Origin: Aplysia californica
Lineage: Eukaryota > Mollusca > Gastropoda > Aplysiida > Aplysiidae
DNA length: 64,000 bases
Reading direction: 5' to 3'
Assembly: GCF_000002075.1 (NCBI RefSeq)
Contig: NW_004797418.1
Location: forward strand, 234,451-298,450
Shown here one piece after another: positions 1 to 12,300 of this stretch; within the stretch, counting starts at the first letter, position 1, and each line of letters starts with the position of its first letter. The notes under the pieces are model-generated. The model had not been told where the DNA came from, ran no database searches, and saw nothing but the letters and a program-made list of their open reading frames with translations. Both the position numbers and the translations under genes were made by a program.

Positions 1-227
1 CCCTCAATATAATTTTTTGCCAATTTTTCATTCAGCTGACGTCATTTGTGAAAGGTACCTTATTGTGAGGAGTCTTTAAAGTTCTCCGCCCATTTTGCTT
101 TGTCAGATCGGAGGTGGACGTTGGTTTCTGAGGTCCTGCCATTTAAATAACCATGCAGTGTTGAAAGGGGCGTTAAGCGTATTCAAAGAAAATGACAACT
201 GAACAGTCCCACAACAGGAACACCCCC

Positions 228-653
228 CTCCCCCCTCCCCGCGGGGCAGTACTACTGACTGAAGTGTCTTTAGGCCATTTCCAAGAGTGGAAGGGGGGGG
301 GGGGGATATTAACATGTTCTTATGCACAGTAGAAGTGTAAATAGGCTGATTTATCGATGTTATGCTCGTACTGTGCCGGAACAACATAGTGGGAGCTGCC
401 GCTTTTTCCTTTCTCATCCTTACTATCGTCATTTTCCTCGACTTCTTTTGTATGTTTGTCACTCTCTTGTGAACTGCTATTTAAGGGGTGCCTTGATAGT
501 CGAAGCAGACTTTGTGCTGCTGAGGCTAGAGAGGCGAGCAGAGTAAGCCCAATTCCCAGTTCGGACTTCTCTGTTGACAACCACCTCTTGGCGCCCATAT
601 ATGACCTTATGCAGTTTTGAGCTCCGTAAAACCTTACTAACACTAAGCTAACA
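228..653 (+). repeat. Interspersed repeat family A (SINE-like), copy 1
   Basis: About 425 bp shared with 47937-48336 (same strand) and 63492-63910 (opposite strand). Shared landmarks are the 'CACTGACTGAAGTGTCTTTA' type start, a CT-rich middle, 'GATAGTCGAAGCAGACTTTG', and a 3' end reading 'CATATGACCTTATGCAGTTG..' followed by a CGTAAAACCTTACTAA tail. The same 3' end module occurs in two other repeat families in this window. Confidence 0.8.
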
Positions 654-1370
654 AAAGGGACGCCACCGAGACTACGTTTAAATAACTGGAAATTTGCGAA
701 ATTAAAAACAAAACAAAATAAAATTTAATGTAATAAACTAACAAAATAACCGGCTAAAAGACACAACTGAAAACATTTAATATGGGGTTATTAAGTCCTA
801 AAATCTTTAACAAACGCACTTTTCGATTACAGAAATGCAAAATGAGGTTTAGTTTTCAAAAACGGGATTGAAGAACGGGTAACAAAATAACGGGAATAAC
901 CCCCCCCCCCCCGGGGGAAAAATCCAACAACCAAACAACAACAACAAACAAACAAACAAACGAACAAAAACAAACACAAACAAACAAAAGCAACAAAAAC
1001 AAAATATCAACAACAATAACAACAACTTAACAACAACAAAAAAACAACTAAAAACCCCCCACAAAAAAACAAACAAATAAAACAAAAACAAAACAAAAAA
1101 CAGCAACAAAAAACACAACCACATAAATAAAACCGGAATCAATATATATATATATTATACAATATAATATCAGAGGCAAACTGTCCTCGTTTGAACTAAC
1201 TAAACTAGGCAATCAACTCTCAGTAACTGAACCTTGCCATAAAGTTGTTGGTGTCACAAGGGAAACAACTTAGGAAATAGCAGACACAGAACCCTGTGAA
1301 AGAGCCTGCTGAATAGTTGGTGGTAACTAGCGTGGTAGGGTTGAGTTTTGAGTTTGAATTTGAGTAAACA
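654..1370. repeat. Low-complexity stretch: CAA/AAAC-rich tract
   Basis: No gene is seen. From about 914 to 1120 the plus strand is a degenerate (CAA/AAAC)n tract, preceded by a 12-base C run at 901. A short (TA)n follows near 1143. Apparent open frames here are by-products of the composition. Confidence 0.75.
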
Positions 1371-1444
1371 GAACATATCGACGTAATGACTGTCATTTAG
1401 TGAAGGTAAGAAGCAAGATTGATCTGGACATAAACTACAGAGGA

Positions 1445-1497
<53 letters not shown>

Positions 1498-1535
1498 AAA
1501 AGAAGACCTACCAGTGGCGCCCTCCAACTAGCAAC
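1365..1535 (+). repeat. Dispersed repeat family V
   Basis: The recurring motif is GAGTAAAGAGAAGCACAT, then 'ATAATGGTCATTTAGTG', a purine-rich part, and 'GGACCTACCAGTGGCRCCCTCC'. Other copies lie near 9935-10085, 11190-11320, 13045-13170, 19195-19325, 25680-25790 and 59595-59745. All are degenerate; the family's origin is not clear. Confidence 0.6.
1447..1494 (+). repeat. (GA)n microsatellite
   Basis: About 24 uninterrupted GA units. It lies inside a copy of the short dispersed repeat family V, replacing the AGAGGGAAAG part of that repeat. Confidence 0.9.
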
Positions 1536-1879
1536 TACTCATGCAGGAGGGGAATAGGAACGACGGGTGTTGGTTGTTGTTGTTGTTGTTGTTCTAATGA
1601 GTGTGATGTCAATGTTCGGTCTTGGGGGGAGAAGTCTTGCTCTATAATATTAGAACTGTTTTTCTAAAAGTAATGCTGGTCTTTTTTGACACAATATTAT
1701 TGATAAAAGTGAATTTTGACCCCCACCCCATAAGTTACACAAGCTTCTTTCATTTCGTGAATAACGTCACAGCAACCCAAATGTGGCCAAACATACTGGA
1801 GACCCCAGCAGATACGCCTCTACTACTTTACTTTTACGTTTCCATCCTCTGTTGCCATTAAGCCTTATGGGGGAGCTGC

Positions 1880-2190
1880 AGTTTTCTAAGTAGGCCAGCT
1901 TTTCGGCTTTTTTCAATTGGGATATTATGATTTCTCAGGGTTTCTTTGAATTTGATGCCATCAATCCACTTTTTGCGTGGCCTTCCTCTTCCTTTATAGT
2001 CTGAGTGCTTGGTGTTATAGGCTCTCGAGGCTGGCTGGCTAGGTGGCTTACGAAACAGTTGGTCAAACCATTTTCTTTTCTGTCTTCCTATGAAATGCAG
2101 GCAGGACTCTGTGGCAAAAGCTGCTCTTTCTTCTTCATTTCTCTGCCTGTCTCGTCTTGTGATGTTAAGAGTTTTGCGGAGACATGATGC
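1880..2190 (-). mobile_element. RTE-like LINE, 3' end of the reverse-transcriptase ORF
   Basis: On the minus strand the conceptual product reads LRKTLNITRRDRQRNEEE, then KWFDQLFRKPPSQP and KGRGRPRKKWIDGIKF, ending LRNHNIPIEKS. This is the typical C-terminus of RTE/related LINE polymerases (RRDR.RNE..., ..WFGH..RMP, RGRPRK.W). Only the last ~100 codons remain. Related fragments lie at 17590-17830 (plus) and 62740-63010 (minus). Confidence 0.75.
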
Positions 2191-2480
2191 GCATCATCAT
2201 CACCAAGTGCCAGATCTGCGACAATCATATTTCTCCATTCATTCCTTTGCTCGGATGCTCTTAAAAAAGCTTCGCTACCCCCCTCCCCCCTGTTACCCAT
2301 ATGTTTAAGTTCTTTAAGTAGGTTGCTCTGGACCTACCACAGCCTCGTTTGCGTTCAATTTTGCTAGTGAGAGCTAGATATTCAAGACCTATATGTCTAT
2401 TCAGATGTTCCAAAAACTGCGTTAGTCTTTTCCTGATTGTTTTTAAACAGTGAGCGTCCCACGTGTGCTTCATCAAGTAC
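2190..2480 (-). mobile_element. Second LINE C-terminal fragment
   Basis: The minus strand contains LKTIRKRLTQFLEHLNRH, LALTSKIERKRGCGRSRATY and RASEQRNEWRNMIVAD in neighbouring frames. These resemble the 'G.IEGKR.RGRQR..YLD' and 'RA..R.EWR.MV' motifs at the end of another LINE reverse transcriptase. Frames change between motifs, so it is a decayed fragment abutting the RTE-like one. Confidence 0.6.
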
Positions 2481-2587
2481 TACCTCAATTGATTTCTTTT
2501 TCTTCCACGATTTTCTCAGTAGTCTCCTAAGAAACCACATTTCTGAGATGTGCATATTATTCGGGTTTTTTTTCTTGTTAGATTTTT

Positions 2588-2906
2588 TTTACGGCACTTG
2601 CAGCACTATAAAGTCATACAAGCGCCAACGATTAGAGGTGTTGTTACTACGAAGAAGGAAGAGAGGTAAAGATGATAAATATGGGATAGGAAAGGAGGAG
2701 CAAAGTGACCACACCATGGCAACCGCCAACCACCCACTCATACTAGGTTAAGCAAGTTCTGCATGAATGAAAGACAAAAAGTTAACTTTCACCTCTTTAT
2801 TATTCATTTCGTACAGTGAAAGATGGATACTTCGGCACTTGTATGACCTGATTGTGTTGCAAGTGCCATAATAAAACTCTTCTTACTAAAACTAAACTAA
2901 AAGAGT
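2588..2906. repeat. Family T repeats, two partial copies (minus 2588-2736, plus 2829-2906)
   Basis: Family T carries 'GGTTTGCTCCTTCTTTCCTATC', 'TGTTTGTTACTCTCTTGTAACACC', 'CTTCGGCACTTATATGACCTTATTGTGTTGCAAGTGCC' in pieces and a tail GTAAAACTCTTACTAAAACTAAAC. The first copy is on the minus strand; the second is only the tail, on the plus strand. Other copies: 4972-5051(+), 8389-8548(-), 17868-18041(-), 18076-18232(+), 19330-19503(-), 23638-23781(+), 24857-25029(+), 25350-25493(-). Confidence 0.75.
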
Positions 2907-3454
2907 TGGTTGGATCAGGGGCGAAGGCTGACTTGTTTGACAGGGTAATCAATGTGAAATGGAACCAGATAGGGCCTGGAGATATCACACTCACACAAGT
3001 CACAAGAATCTTACTGGCACTGGAGGCGGCAACTCGGAGTTGTGAATGAAAACAAATCCTGAATTCATGTTGTATGCTTGTTCAACCGCTAAAATAATCG
3101 GGAAAGTATTTCATTAAATATTTATTCTAACTAACCTTAAATTTAACTTTAGATTTGAACACACGAACACCAAGGAAAGAAGCAGAGATGTCAGCAGTAC
3201 AATGGCATGTTATACCAGACACTTTGGTAGAGCATGCCAAGTATTAATTTTTTATTTCACATTTGGCTGTTTTTTTGTCTAGCTTTTCGCGGCCAGGAGC
3301 CGGTGTCATAATCGAGGTCACGATCTGATTATAGGATGTTAAAAAGTCGAGGAAAAAAACCAAGCACTAGCAGTGTAGTAGCAGGAGTCAAAGGATTATT
3401 AGGAGTCAGTTCCCCTCACATCTGTGAGGTAGACTCGACCAGTGTAATAGTTCG

Positions 3455-3690
3455 CTTACCTAATCAACGCGTCTGGGTGCTTATAACTGTGGCCCGAAAG
3501 GGGTGAACAGGGTATATGCGACAATGAAACAGTTCTGACTGCAATGCACATGTTCCTTTTAACTGTATTGGTTGACTCTTCCAGCCTCACTTTAAGCTTA
3601 CTTAATCAAAGCTTGTGACTGCTTATGGAGTGGCCCGATAGGGGCGAACAGGCTATTTCTGTGGCAATGAAACGGTTTTGAAGGCTAGGC
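3455..3690 (+). repeat. Two-unit direct repeat
   Basis: Two diverged units about 140 bp apart share 'GCTTACCTAATCAA', 'GTGGCCCGAAAGGGGTGAACAG' split across matches, and 'CAATGAAACGGTTTTGA'. No coding content is seen in 3050-3840. Confidence 0.6.
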
Positions 3691-3842
3691 ATAGTCTATT
3701 GTTCATTGGTGATTATGAACGTCTTTTTACATTTAATTTATGAGGTTTACGTCTGTGGGTGAATTTGACTGCGACAATGTTTCAAAATTAAGAAGGGAAG
3801 CAGTGATTATTTGATTATATAGACGCTTCGCCTCTGGGTTGG

Positions 3843-4970
3843 ATGCAAGGGGGCTCTCGTGATCTAGAGGTTACGTTGTTCGCCTCTCATTCAATAGGTC
3901 CCGGGTTTGAAACCTGACAGTACAGCGAGGGAAAATGTTCTTCTCTAAAATGTCCTCCTTTCACGCTCTGTAAAGCTGCAACCATATTAACGCCCGGCAC
4001 GGACGGTCAGACCAGACCGTCTTCAGGCACAAAAGAATGCGCACCGACTCTTTAGTAATGGAAGGTAACAAAAAACGGTTTCTGCTACCATACTGGCGCC
4101 CGACGTCCTGTGTCGTCCCCGGTCAGACCGTCTCCGATAAAATATGTTCTATCGAAGACGGTCCGTCGTGCGAGATGGGAGGTAATTTTAATCTCCTTTC
4201 CCGCCTCAAAGCCACTACACAGAATTCTAGCAGTTCTTGGTCAGCTCTGCATATCTCTAGCAGTTTATTGAAACTGCTATGTTTCATGCGATAGTATTGT
4301 TGGAATTTTTCACTCTCTTCCAACAACTGGGGAAACAAATGATGAAATTCACCTAGTGTATCACGCTTTCTTTGGATGGGATGCACTGAAAATCTGCTTG
4401 TCTTGGTTTTCCTTTTTTGTCTGCGTCTCAAAAGCAACAACAACAGCAATTTTCTTCCACCACACGCCATATTTGCAAGACATCAGTGTCTGACCGCCAA
4501 ACCCCGGTGTTAATATGGTCGGCCGCACCTACGGTAAACGGCGGGTCTGGTCTGACTGTCGGTGTCGGGCGTTAATATGGTTCTACCCTAACCACGTTTT
4601 GTCGTCTGCTTTCATCTCCACTTTTTGCCTTCATCCGTGCCCCCTTCTCTTGGCTCTTTCTACTGCTACTCCTTGGGTCCTTCGTACTGCTGTCTTTCAG
4701 CCACGCCCCCGATCTTAGAGTAAGTACGATGTTACACCTAGCCTTCTCGGAAAAGGGCAAAAAAATCTTGGATGTCTCATGTGCAAGTTGCGCATGTTAA
4801 AGATCCCTTGGAGGTTCAAAATCGATAAGAGTAGGCTTTGGCTGCCACCTGGGCAAAATTCAAAATTAATTCCTACCAAAAAGAAAATATTGAATGTGTC
4901 CTACGAACCATATGACCTTGTCTTATGCAGTTGCGAGTGCTGTGAAACACTTAAATTTAAAAAAAAGAGA
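3843..4970 (+). mobile_element. tRNA-derived SINE (family S), split by a Harbinger-type insertion
   Basis: The head at 3843-3925 looks tRNA-like, with an A-box-like 'GTGATCTAGAGGTTACG' and a B-box-like 'GGGTTTGAAACC'. The body resumes after 4588 with the CTGCTGTCTTTCAGCCAC, 'TAGCCTTCTCGGAAAAGGGC', 'AAAGATCCCTTGG' and 'GGGCAAAATTCAAAATT' landmarks. It ends in the shared tail module 'CATATGACCTTGTCTTATGC'. Without the insertion it is about 510 bp. Other copies, all minus: 16390-16910, 23787-24275, 57985-58475; a plus-strand tail lies at 43076-43205. Confidence 0.8.
3974..4588 (-). mobile_element. PIF/Harbinger-derived element with N-terminal transposase remnant
   Basis: A 615-bp element is flanked by TAA (3971-3973 and 4589-4591), the 3-bp target duplication typical of PIF/Harbinger. 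Its ends are inverted repeats: 'GCAACCATATTAACGCCCGG' on the left matches 'GAACCATATTAACGCCCGAC' read from the right. On the minus strand, 4470 to 4123, a 115-codon frame contains FSVHPIQRKRDTLGEFHHLF then FQQYYRMKHSSFNKLLEIC, the N-terminal signature of ALP1/HARBI1-like transposases. The DDE catalytic part is absent, so this is an internally deleted, non-autonomous copy. Confidence 0.85.
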
Positions 4971-5545
4971 TGGATCATTCGGCACTTATATGACCTAATT
5001 GTGTTGCAAGTGCCATAAAACTCTTAATCTTACTAAAACTAAAGTAAAAGAGATGGATGCAACTCTCCTCGTAGTGGGACGTTCTGGAACTAATTGATCT
5101 CTAACACACTCTCAGCCAAAGAGGAGCGTAATTGTAAATGTCGTAAGTGTTTTACAGCCCCAACGACACAATTTAGATCTGGAGGCAGGCAGACTACTTG
5201 TATCCTATCTGTCAGGGCCAATCCAGGGTGAGTGGGATGTAATAACATACATGCACCAACAGTCAGATGGAGATGCTCGAAAAGAATCTTCTCTGTGCGA
5301 TGGTGAAAAGCCTAACTACACTTCAACAAAGATGCGAGTCCAGAAGGGTAAAAAGTGGAGAAATCTTTTTTAAGAAAACAACTTATGTTTAAGAATGCCC
5401 CAAAGGTGATTTGAACCAAGGTAACCTTAAATCTGCACAACAGTCTAGTATGATTCAAACTGAAAGGTTAAGATGCACTCATTTTCAAATGGCGAAGAAC
5501 AATAATGACAAACGCAGGTGAATCGTCTTCATACTCTATATAACA
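4971..5545. repeat. Repeat-derived stretch: family T tail and a family W SINE
   Basis: 4972-5051 is a family T tail. 5095-5360 resembles family W read on the minus strand ('TTTAGATCTGGAGGCAGGC', 'CCAGGGTGAGTGGGATG', then a B-box-like region). No coding exon is seen. Confidence 0.5.
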
Positions 5546-5551
5546 TGTTTA
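5546..5551 (-). terminator. Candidate polyadenylation signal, minus strand
   Basis: AATAAA read on the minus strand, placed downstream of the possible terminal exon ending near 5785. It is assigned only by position. Confidence 0.3.
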
Positions 5552-5784
5552 TTGATAAAATAATCATCACAGTTCAAAGGACACATAATATATAGAAATA
5601 GCTGTTTCAAAAATATATAAAACCATGTTGACAAGCTACAAATTAATGCCCAAATACTCAGCACCAAGAGAGAAGATGGAAACACAAACATCTTGTTTCC
5701 CCAAGTTAAAAAAAAAGCCAATGACAAAAAAAAGGGAATAAAATATGATGATATATCATACGAGTCATTACGCCAACACCCAAA

Positions 5785-5974
5785 TCACTTCCCAGGGGTT
5801 TCCAGATAAAAAAACCCACTACTCAAATGAAGACCAAGGGGAATATCAAAATTGAGTTTAATTGTTTCCTTCTCAAGTTCAAACTGAAAAATCACAGGTA
5901 CCTCAATCATGGTTCTGATTCGGGCGATCTGTTCTTGTTTAATTTCCTCAAAACTTGAGAAAAATGAGATGAGC
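5785..5974 (-). CDS. Possible terminal exon of an unidentified minus-strand gene
   Basis: An open frame on the minus strand ends at a TGA at about 5785. It reads FEEIKQEQIARIRTMIEVP, then FELEKETIKLNFDIPLGLHL and ends YLETPGK. It follows a plausible acceptor (TTTTTCTCAAG, 5963-5973) and is followed 240 bases on by a minus-strand AATAAA at 5546-5551. The composition is protein-like (amphipathic, charged), but I do not recognise a family and find no upstream exon. It could be chance or a repeat remnant. Confidence 0.3.
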
Positions 5975-6690
5975 GCAAGTGGAATGATGCCGACCATATG
6001 TAAAAAGAGAAAATGAATGGGAACAAAAGTATATCAAAGATATAGTTAGGACTGCAAATATTGAAAAACGTGAAAGACATGCAGGTTTCGACCTTTCTTG
6101 CATTTCATCACTGATGGGCTTTGCTCTCTGAAAACAATAAGGCAAGAAATGGTGATTAATGTCATAGTAAAAGTTTTAGGCCCTACTCAAAACAACGTAG
6201 GTCATTTAGCAGACAGACAAGAAAATGAAGACAATTGCATTCTTAAAATGTAATTATTACACACACATACACACACAGCAAGAAACACATAGACATGGCA
6301 CTTGAGTAAAGAGAAGCATATCCGCACAAGAACAGTAATTTAGTTCCAGAAAACAACAAAAGACTTGTTGATCTGATGCTATGCATGTAAACTTGATTGA
6401 GTGAAAGGACTCTCTTCAACTTCTTCCAATAGAGAACTTAATATACCTTATCCTATTTGTAATAATTTCAGATGAAACTCAGGCAGAAATATTGAGAGAT
6501 AAAACAAATTTTGTACTAGTCCAATTGACGATGTCGCAGTCTACTGCGATGTTTCTGTTCTACTTGCTGGTCTACCACTTGACCAGTCCGAAAACTGTCC
6601 CTCTGGACAGTCAACAAGTCTATGACTATCCACAGCGTTAAAAATTTTCCCTCTGCGTTTACATACACTTGGGACAGTCATTAGCTGTAC

Positions 6691-7569
6691 AGTAGTCTCC
6701 GCCTAAACGCCCGGTGCTCGGGAAGGCTCTTGTGTTTATACGGAGCGTGCGTTTACATGATAATGAACCTTTGCAAAGGGGGGAAGGGACGCAGTAATCT
6801 CATTGTCTTGATATTCTAGTGACCTCCCTTGGGGTGGGGGTCACTTTGGCTGATAATATGACGACAAGTGATTGGTTCCTGAGGGATTCCTCGACTATGG
6901 TTGAGAATACAAAGGCGTTGAATGGGGGGGTGGGGGTAAGAAAAACAGACTAAATGTAATGATATGCACCATAAAATGTGGGGAACAGACAGCCTAAAAA
7001 GAAAACTGTCGGTGATAGTCATAGGGACGACGGCCCAGCCACTTGGCTATCCAAGCGATCACCGCTGACCGCTACTTCATGGACGACATCAGAATCATAG
7101 ATCTCTACATTTAGAGGAACATTTCTCATTTTCTCTTGTGATTCCTTGAACGAGTACATTACAAGTTCTTCGAGCGCAGCTGATTAGGCTTACTCGACTC
7201 ATCTTTAATCCTATAGAGGCCTACCTAATGCCCCCCAAATATTTCATTGACAAGTCCTAGATCTATGTGTCTGTGGAAAGTTGGGTGGGAAAACACTGTC
7301 CATCACTCTCTTCGTTCAGCGTGAGGGCAGTCTCACCAAATATCCAGTGGTCTAGGCTTGTCCTATGCATGCCGTGCAGGTTGTAGTGAAAATTTCCCCT
7401 TTTCAAGCTTTACCTGTTGGCGTGTTTCGCAGATCGGAATGTGCGTTTAGAGGGAGTGATCGTGCTTTTGTACATCTAAATTATATAGTAAAAAACTCGT
7501 CACGTGATGAAAGCTTGCGTTTGAGCAGAGCGTGCTTTTCTATGGCGCGTGTTTAGGCGGGGACTAGTG
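6691..7569. mobile_element. pogo/Tigger-like MITE, 879 bp
   Basis: It is flanked by TA on both sides (6689-6690, 7570-7571). Terminal inverted repeats are 'CAGTAGTCTCCGCCTAAACG' and, read from the right, 'CACTAGTCCCCGCCTAAACA', resembling Tigger-type ends. No transposase frame is visible. It lies just beyond the hydrolase stop codon and may include its 3' untranslated region. Confidence 0.75.
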
Positions 7570-7786
7570 TACATGTTTAGGTGGCAGTAGTTTTTTCTTT
7601 GGGATGGTATCGGTAGGCAACATACATTTTTTACTTGCACAGACAATTAGGGAGTTACAAAAAGTAAATATTGCACAGATAAACAGGGAGTTATGCAAAA
7701 CAAACTGTAAGCAAATAACACAGATAAACACGGATTTCGAAAGAGCATCACAGGTACAGATGACTGGGAGGAATTACTTTCGAGTG

Positions 7787-9297
7787 TTAGCTATTTTTAA
7801 CCTGTCCTCGATATAACTTGTGAATAAACTCCAAGACAAGGGCAGACCATCCTGTCTGGTGGCTGGGGAAAGAAGAGCAGATAAATTATGGTAGGACATT
7901 ATGATTATTTTTTTATTGAGAAAGTGTGAGAAGAGAGCAGTAATATGGCAAGTCATTTCAATAATCATTGCTCAATTTGACAGATAGATATTTCAGGCAG
8001 ACAGACAGACAGACAGACAGACTGACAGACAGATGGATGGACGGATGGATAAAAGGATCGACAGATGGATGGATGGATTTATAGATAGAAACACAGATCT
8101 ACAGAAACACTGACAGACAGATTAATAGTATCAATATTGCCAACCCATACACATAGGGACTGACAAAAAACAAAGAGGCGGATGGATAACACAGTGCAAA
8201 AATACTCAGTCAACAACAGACTGGAGACCCACCCACACACACACATAGCCAGATGGTAAGACACATGACTTTTGGAGTCACCTGCTATAATAAAAGAAAC
8301 ATTCAGAACAGCCAGACCAGGAAGAAGAAAATGTTACAATTAAAGAAAAACGTCAAATATCTTGGCCAGCAAAGAGAAAAATGTTACAGTTTTAGTAAGA
8401 GTCAACACCAAAAAGTCATATAAGTGCCGAAGATTAGTCCTGTTACAAGAGAGTAACAAACATAAAAAAAAGGAGGAGAGATCAGGACGATAGGTGTTTG
8501 ATAAGAAAAAAGGAGTAAACCACACCACAGCACCCACCAACCACCCACAAAATGTTACAATTAGAGAAAAATGTAGAATGTCCTGACCAGCAAAGAGCAA
8601 AATGTTATAATGAAAAAAATAAGACATAGGAAAGACGGCTCGAACCCCCAAACCCGCAATCTCACTATTACGAGTCTGGTAGTCTAACCACAAGGCCACC
8701 AGTGCCACATGAGAGAGGCCACACATACCTTGCCCCACACCCTCTGCCCGTGTCTGCGTGGAAATATTCGTAGAACAAGATTTGGGATTCCCAGTCTGAA
8801 TCTTTGGCATACTTGCTGTGGGTGCCTGAAAGTCACACACAAAACTGGATCAACAAAATATCATCTTGTAAAATGTCTTACACGCCTATCAACACAAATT
8901 TGATCATTTAGGAGATGACTCTTTAACACTTACAGTACCGAAGGCTCATATAGTGAGAAACCCTTGGGTACCGCACCAGTTAGAACGCTGAAGCTGTGGT
9001 AGAATTTTTTTTTTAATAAGAAAAACCTTGGCAGCCCAAGAAACACGCTTTAAAAATTCAGAGAGGTCCATCAACCATTCAGCTACCATATAGAGTGACT
9101 TCCTTTGGTATTTACTTTAGTGCAGTGCGTCCATTCATTGTTTAACTATGTTTAGTGTGCCTGGTTGTGTCGGCGACTAAAGTCACCAGCAGTAGTGAGG
9201 GCATGCTATGGCCTGGCGACTAAAGTCGCCGACAGTACTGTAAGTGTTAAAAAGAGTGCGCAATGTCTTGACAGAAGTTTATGTGTGAGTGAGCATT

Positions 9298-9373
<76 letters not shown>

Positions 9374-12300
9374 TGAGTTTGTAATATAAGACTATTTCCA
9401 CCTTTTTTCATCCTTATAATCATGAGCATAACTACTACAAAACAAAGAGATGCTAGGTCGAAATCATTGGCATACTTGCTGTGCGAACCTGAAAGATTCA
9501 CACAAAGCATTTCAATTTCAGAGGTGCCGACTGGCTTGGAAGAAAAATCTGGAAGTTTTCAAATCCCGTGGAAAAGCGCGAGTGTGTGGGGACTAAAAAT
9601 TCACAGATTATAATGTCTATTACATTTTGTACCGAGACTTTTTCTGTTTCAAGGGCAAAGTCCATAAAATTTCGGATATCCAGATTTCTATATTTATCGA
9701 CAAAACAAGCAGTTCAGTTGTTGATCGTAAATAAAGAGAAGCACCATATGAACACAATACAGCTCATTTAGACAGGCACAAAAACCAGCACCTGTCGTGT
9801 TACTCACCATGAACAGGCCGCGCCCCCCACACGTTGGGCAGGAAGATACTGAGAACTCTCTGACACAGATCCTGAGCAATTGCGAGAAATGTCAACTTCT
9901 GAAACATAACAGAAGGTGGAGATCTGTCTATAGTTTTGTTTGTGTGAGTAAAGAACAGCACATCAACACAAGAGTGGTCATTCAGAGCTGGGGAAAAAAA
10001 AAGGCAAGAAAGGCAAGCAGAAACCATATAGAGAGAGGTAAAGAAAAGAAGAAGGACCTATCAACGACTGCTTCCAACCACTCACAATTTGTTTCGTAAA
10101 GAACAGATCTTAACTCTGTAACTATATATATTATCCAGGAATTTATGAGCATATTATGCTCCTCTGGTTCTGAATAATATACATAGAGAACTTGAACAGA
10201 TGAGTGATGGAAAGGACCAGGATAATACTTAGGTTTTATGAGAGCATCAAGCAGAGAAATGAGTGGCGAAACATAGTTGCAAATGACTTCTGGCACCTGG
10301 AAAAGAGTAGATGCAACCTACTTCATTTCACAAGCTTTGCAGTTATTCAGCAGCAAACCATTAAAAGGTGATACCATGCTAAATTAAGCAAAATGAATAT
10401 CCAAAAGTATATATTGTTTATGTTTCATCCATCCAAAAATACAACTAAAAGCATCTGCAAAGCAGGTGGTTCAAGCTTGACAGACAAGGTCAATAAGAGC
10501 TTTGTGTGGGACACCTCCCAGAAGAAAGGTGCCGATGATAGATAAAACATGTTCCCCACACTGGAATCGACTAACCATTACCACAACGGTAAAAAGAAAA
10601 AAAATCTGCAGGTCCTTGAACAAGACATGAAACTGTAAGGTCAGAGGCATTGGACTTAGTAAAGTTATACAACATACCGATCTCAAAGAAAAACCAAGAA
10701 TTTTTTGGAAAGAAAATAAACATTTGTATATTTGAGAATTTGTTAGAACAGTGCTGCTGATACAAATTGGTCACTATATATTCAGTCCAGCACACACACA
10801 GTGAATGCTCACATGGTGAACAGAATTTCAGGTCCCGAATTTTTTCTCATAAATATATATTCTTTGTAAAAAAAACAAACCCACATGCAAGATTAAATTT
10901 GTACAAAACAAAAAAATTTCCGCATCCCGCTAATTTTGCTATCTGTGTTTACTTACTAGGCTGTATTTTCAAATCTGTTTCTGACAGACCCTGGGAAAAA
11001 ACAAACACTCAATTTTCCCAGTAGAAATAAGTACAGGCAGACTTACTGAGGCAGTTCCGGTCGGGTACTGTACACTGAGTGGTAAGGTGAACACTCTGTC
11101 AAGGTCGGAATATTTCTCCAAGCACTCTACAAACATGTAGTTCACTGAAAGGAAAAAAAAAAGGCGTAACTGCTTTTGTTTGTTTGTTTAAGTACAAGAG
11201 AGAAGCACCTTGACCCAGTCTGTGTCATTTAGTGAAGGGAAAAAGTAAGACAGACAGGTACAACAAATAACTGAGGGCAAGAAAAGAAGTAGGACCTACC
11301 AGCGGCATCCTCCAAAACTTTGACGAAATAGTCTGACGAAGCAGAACTCAACACAAAATGAAATAGTCATATTCTCCCAACCAATTTCTATAGCTACTCT
11401 ATAACAATATCATTTTCCATATAAGATTGGTTGGTGTCAAGGATTGGAATTCCAATTAAAGTAAAATATAGCCCCCATGTCTATGCAAACATGGAAGATC
11501 ACAATCAGCTATTACTTGTTCCTGTGAGACATAGCAATAACCCAATTGTAATCTTTCCTACAGTGATACCAAGTCTGTGAGTTAGGTCAGATCTCTTCCA
11601 AATTAGGTGGGGTGGGGGGTGAGGGGAGGGGGGTTCTAAATATACTTTCTCCGGAATCCTTTCTTACTGCAGTAGTAACTGGTTACGGTTGGTGTTTAAC
11701 CCTCCCCCCTCTCTCCTCCCCACCCCAGCAACATAAGTTAGATAATTCAGGAGGCCGACTGCTGCAACCTGATGTAAATTTGGAGAAGTTTTACACCCCC
11801 ATCCACAGAATTAAGATCATGTAGAAGACGACTCGCTACTTCCATACTGCCTGTCAGGGCTAGCCCAGCAGAAAGACGGAGACACATCATAAACAGATGC
11901 AGGAGAATGCCTTCCTCCCGACAAAACAGCCCCCAGAATTCAGAACTCACTGCAGAGCCAGATGGGTCCCCTCCAGTTACTGTTGCCTCCGAACAGCTTG
12001 GAGTCGGACTCCCCCGGTGTGTACTTGATGCTCATGGTTTTGCCGCCGATGTCGAAGTGGTAAGGTTTACTCTGATATATCTGAGTAGGAAAATGGCAGA
12101 TTATGATAAACCATACAAGGATGCGTTAAAAAAATTAGAAATTATGAAATTCCCAAAGCCGTGTAAAAATATTAGAAATTATTATCACCCATACAGCTTT
12201 GTTAGAAATTTAAAATTATCATAATCCAAACGACTGTGTTAGAAATTTAAAATTATCATAATCTATACAACTGTTTTAGAAATAAAAAATTGTGATAATC

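Noticed and set aside
9247-9510. Histidine/threonine-rich frame over 80 codons
   Set aside because: It is a translation of the (GT)n microsatellite at 9300-9370.
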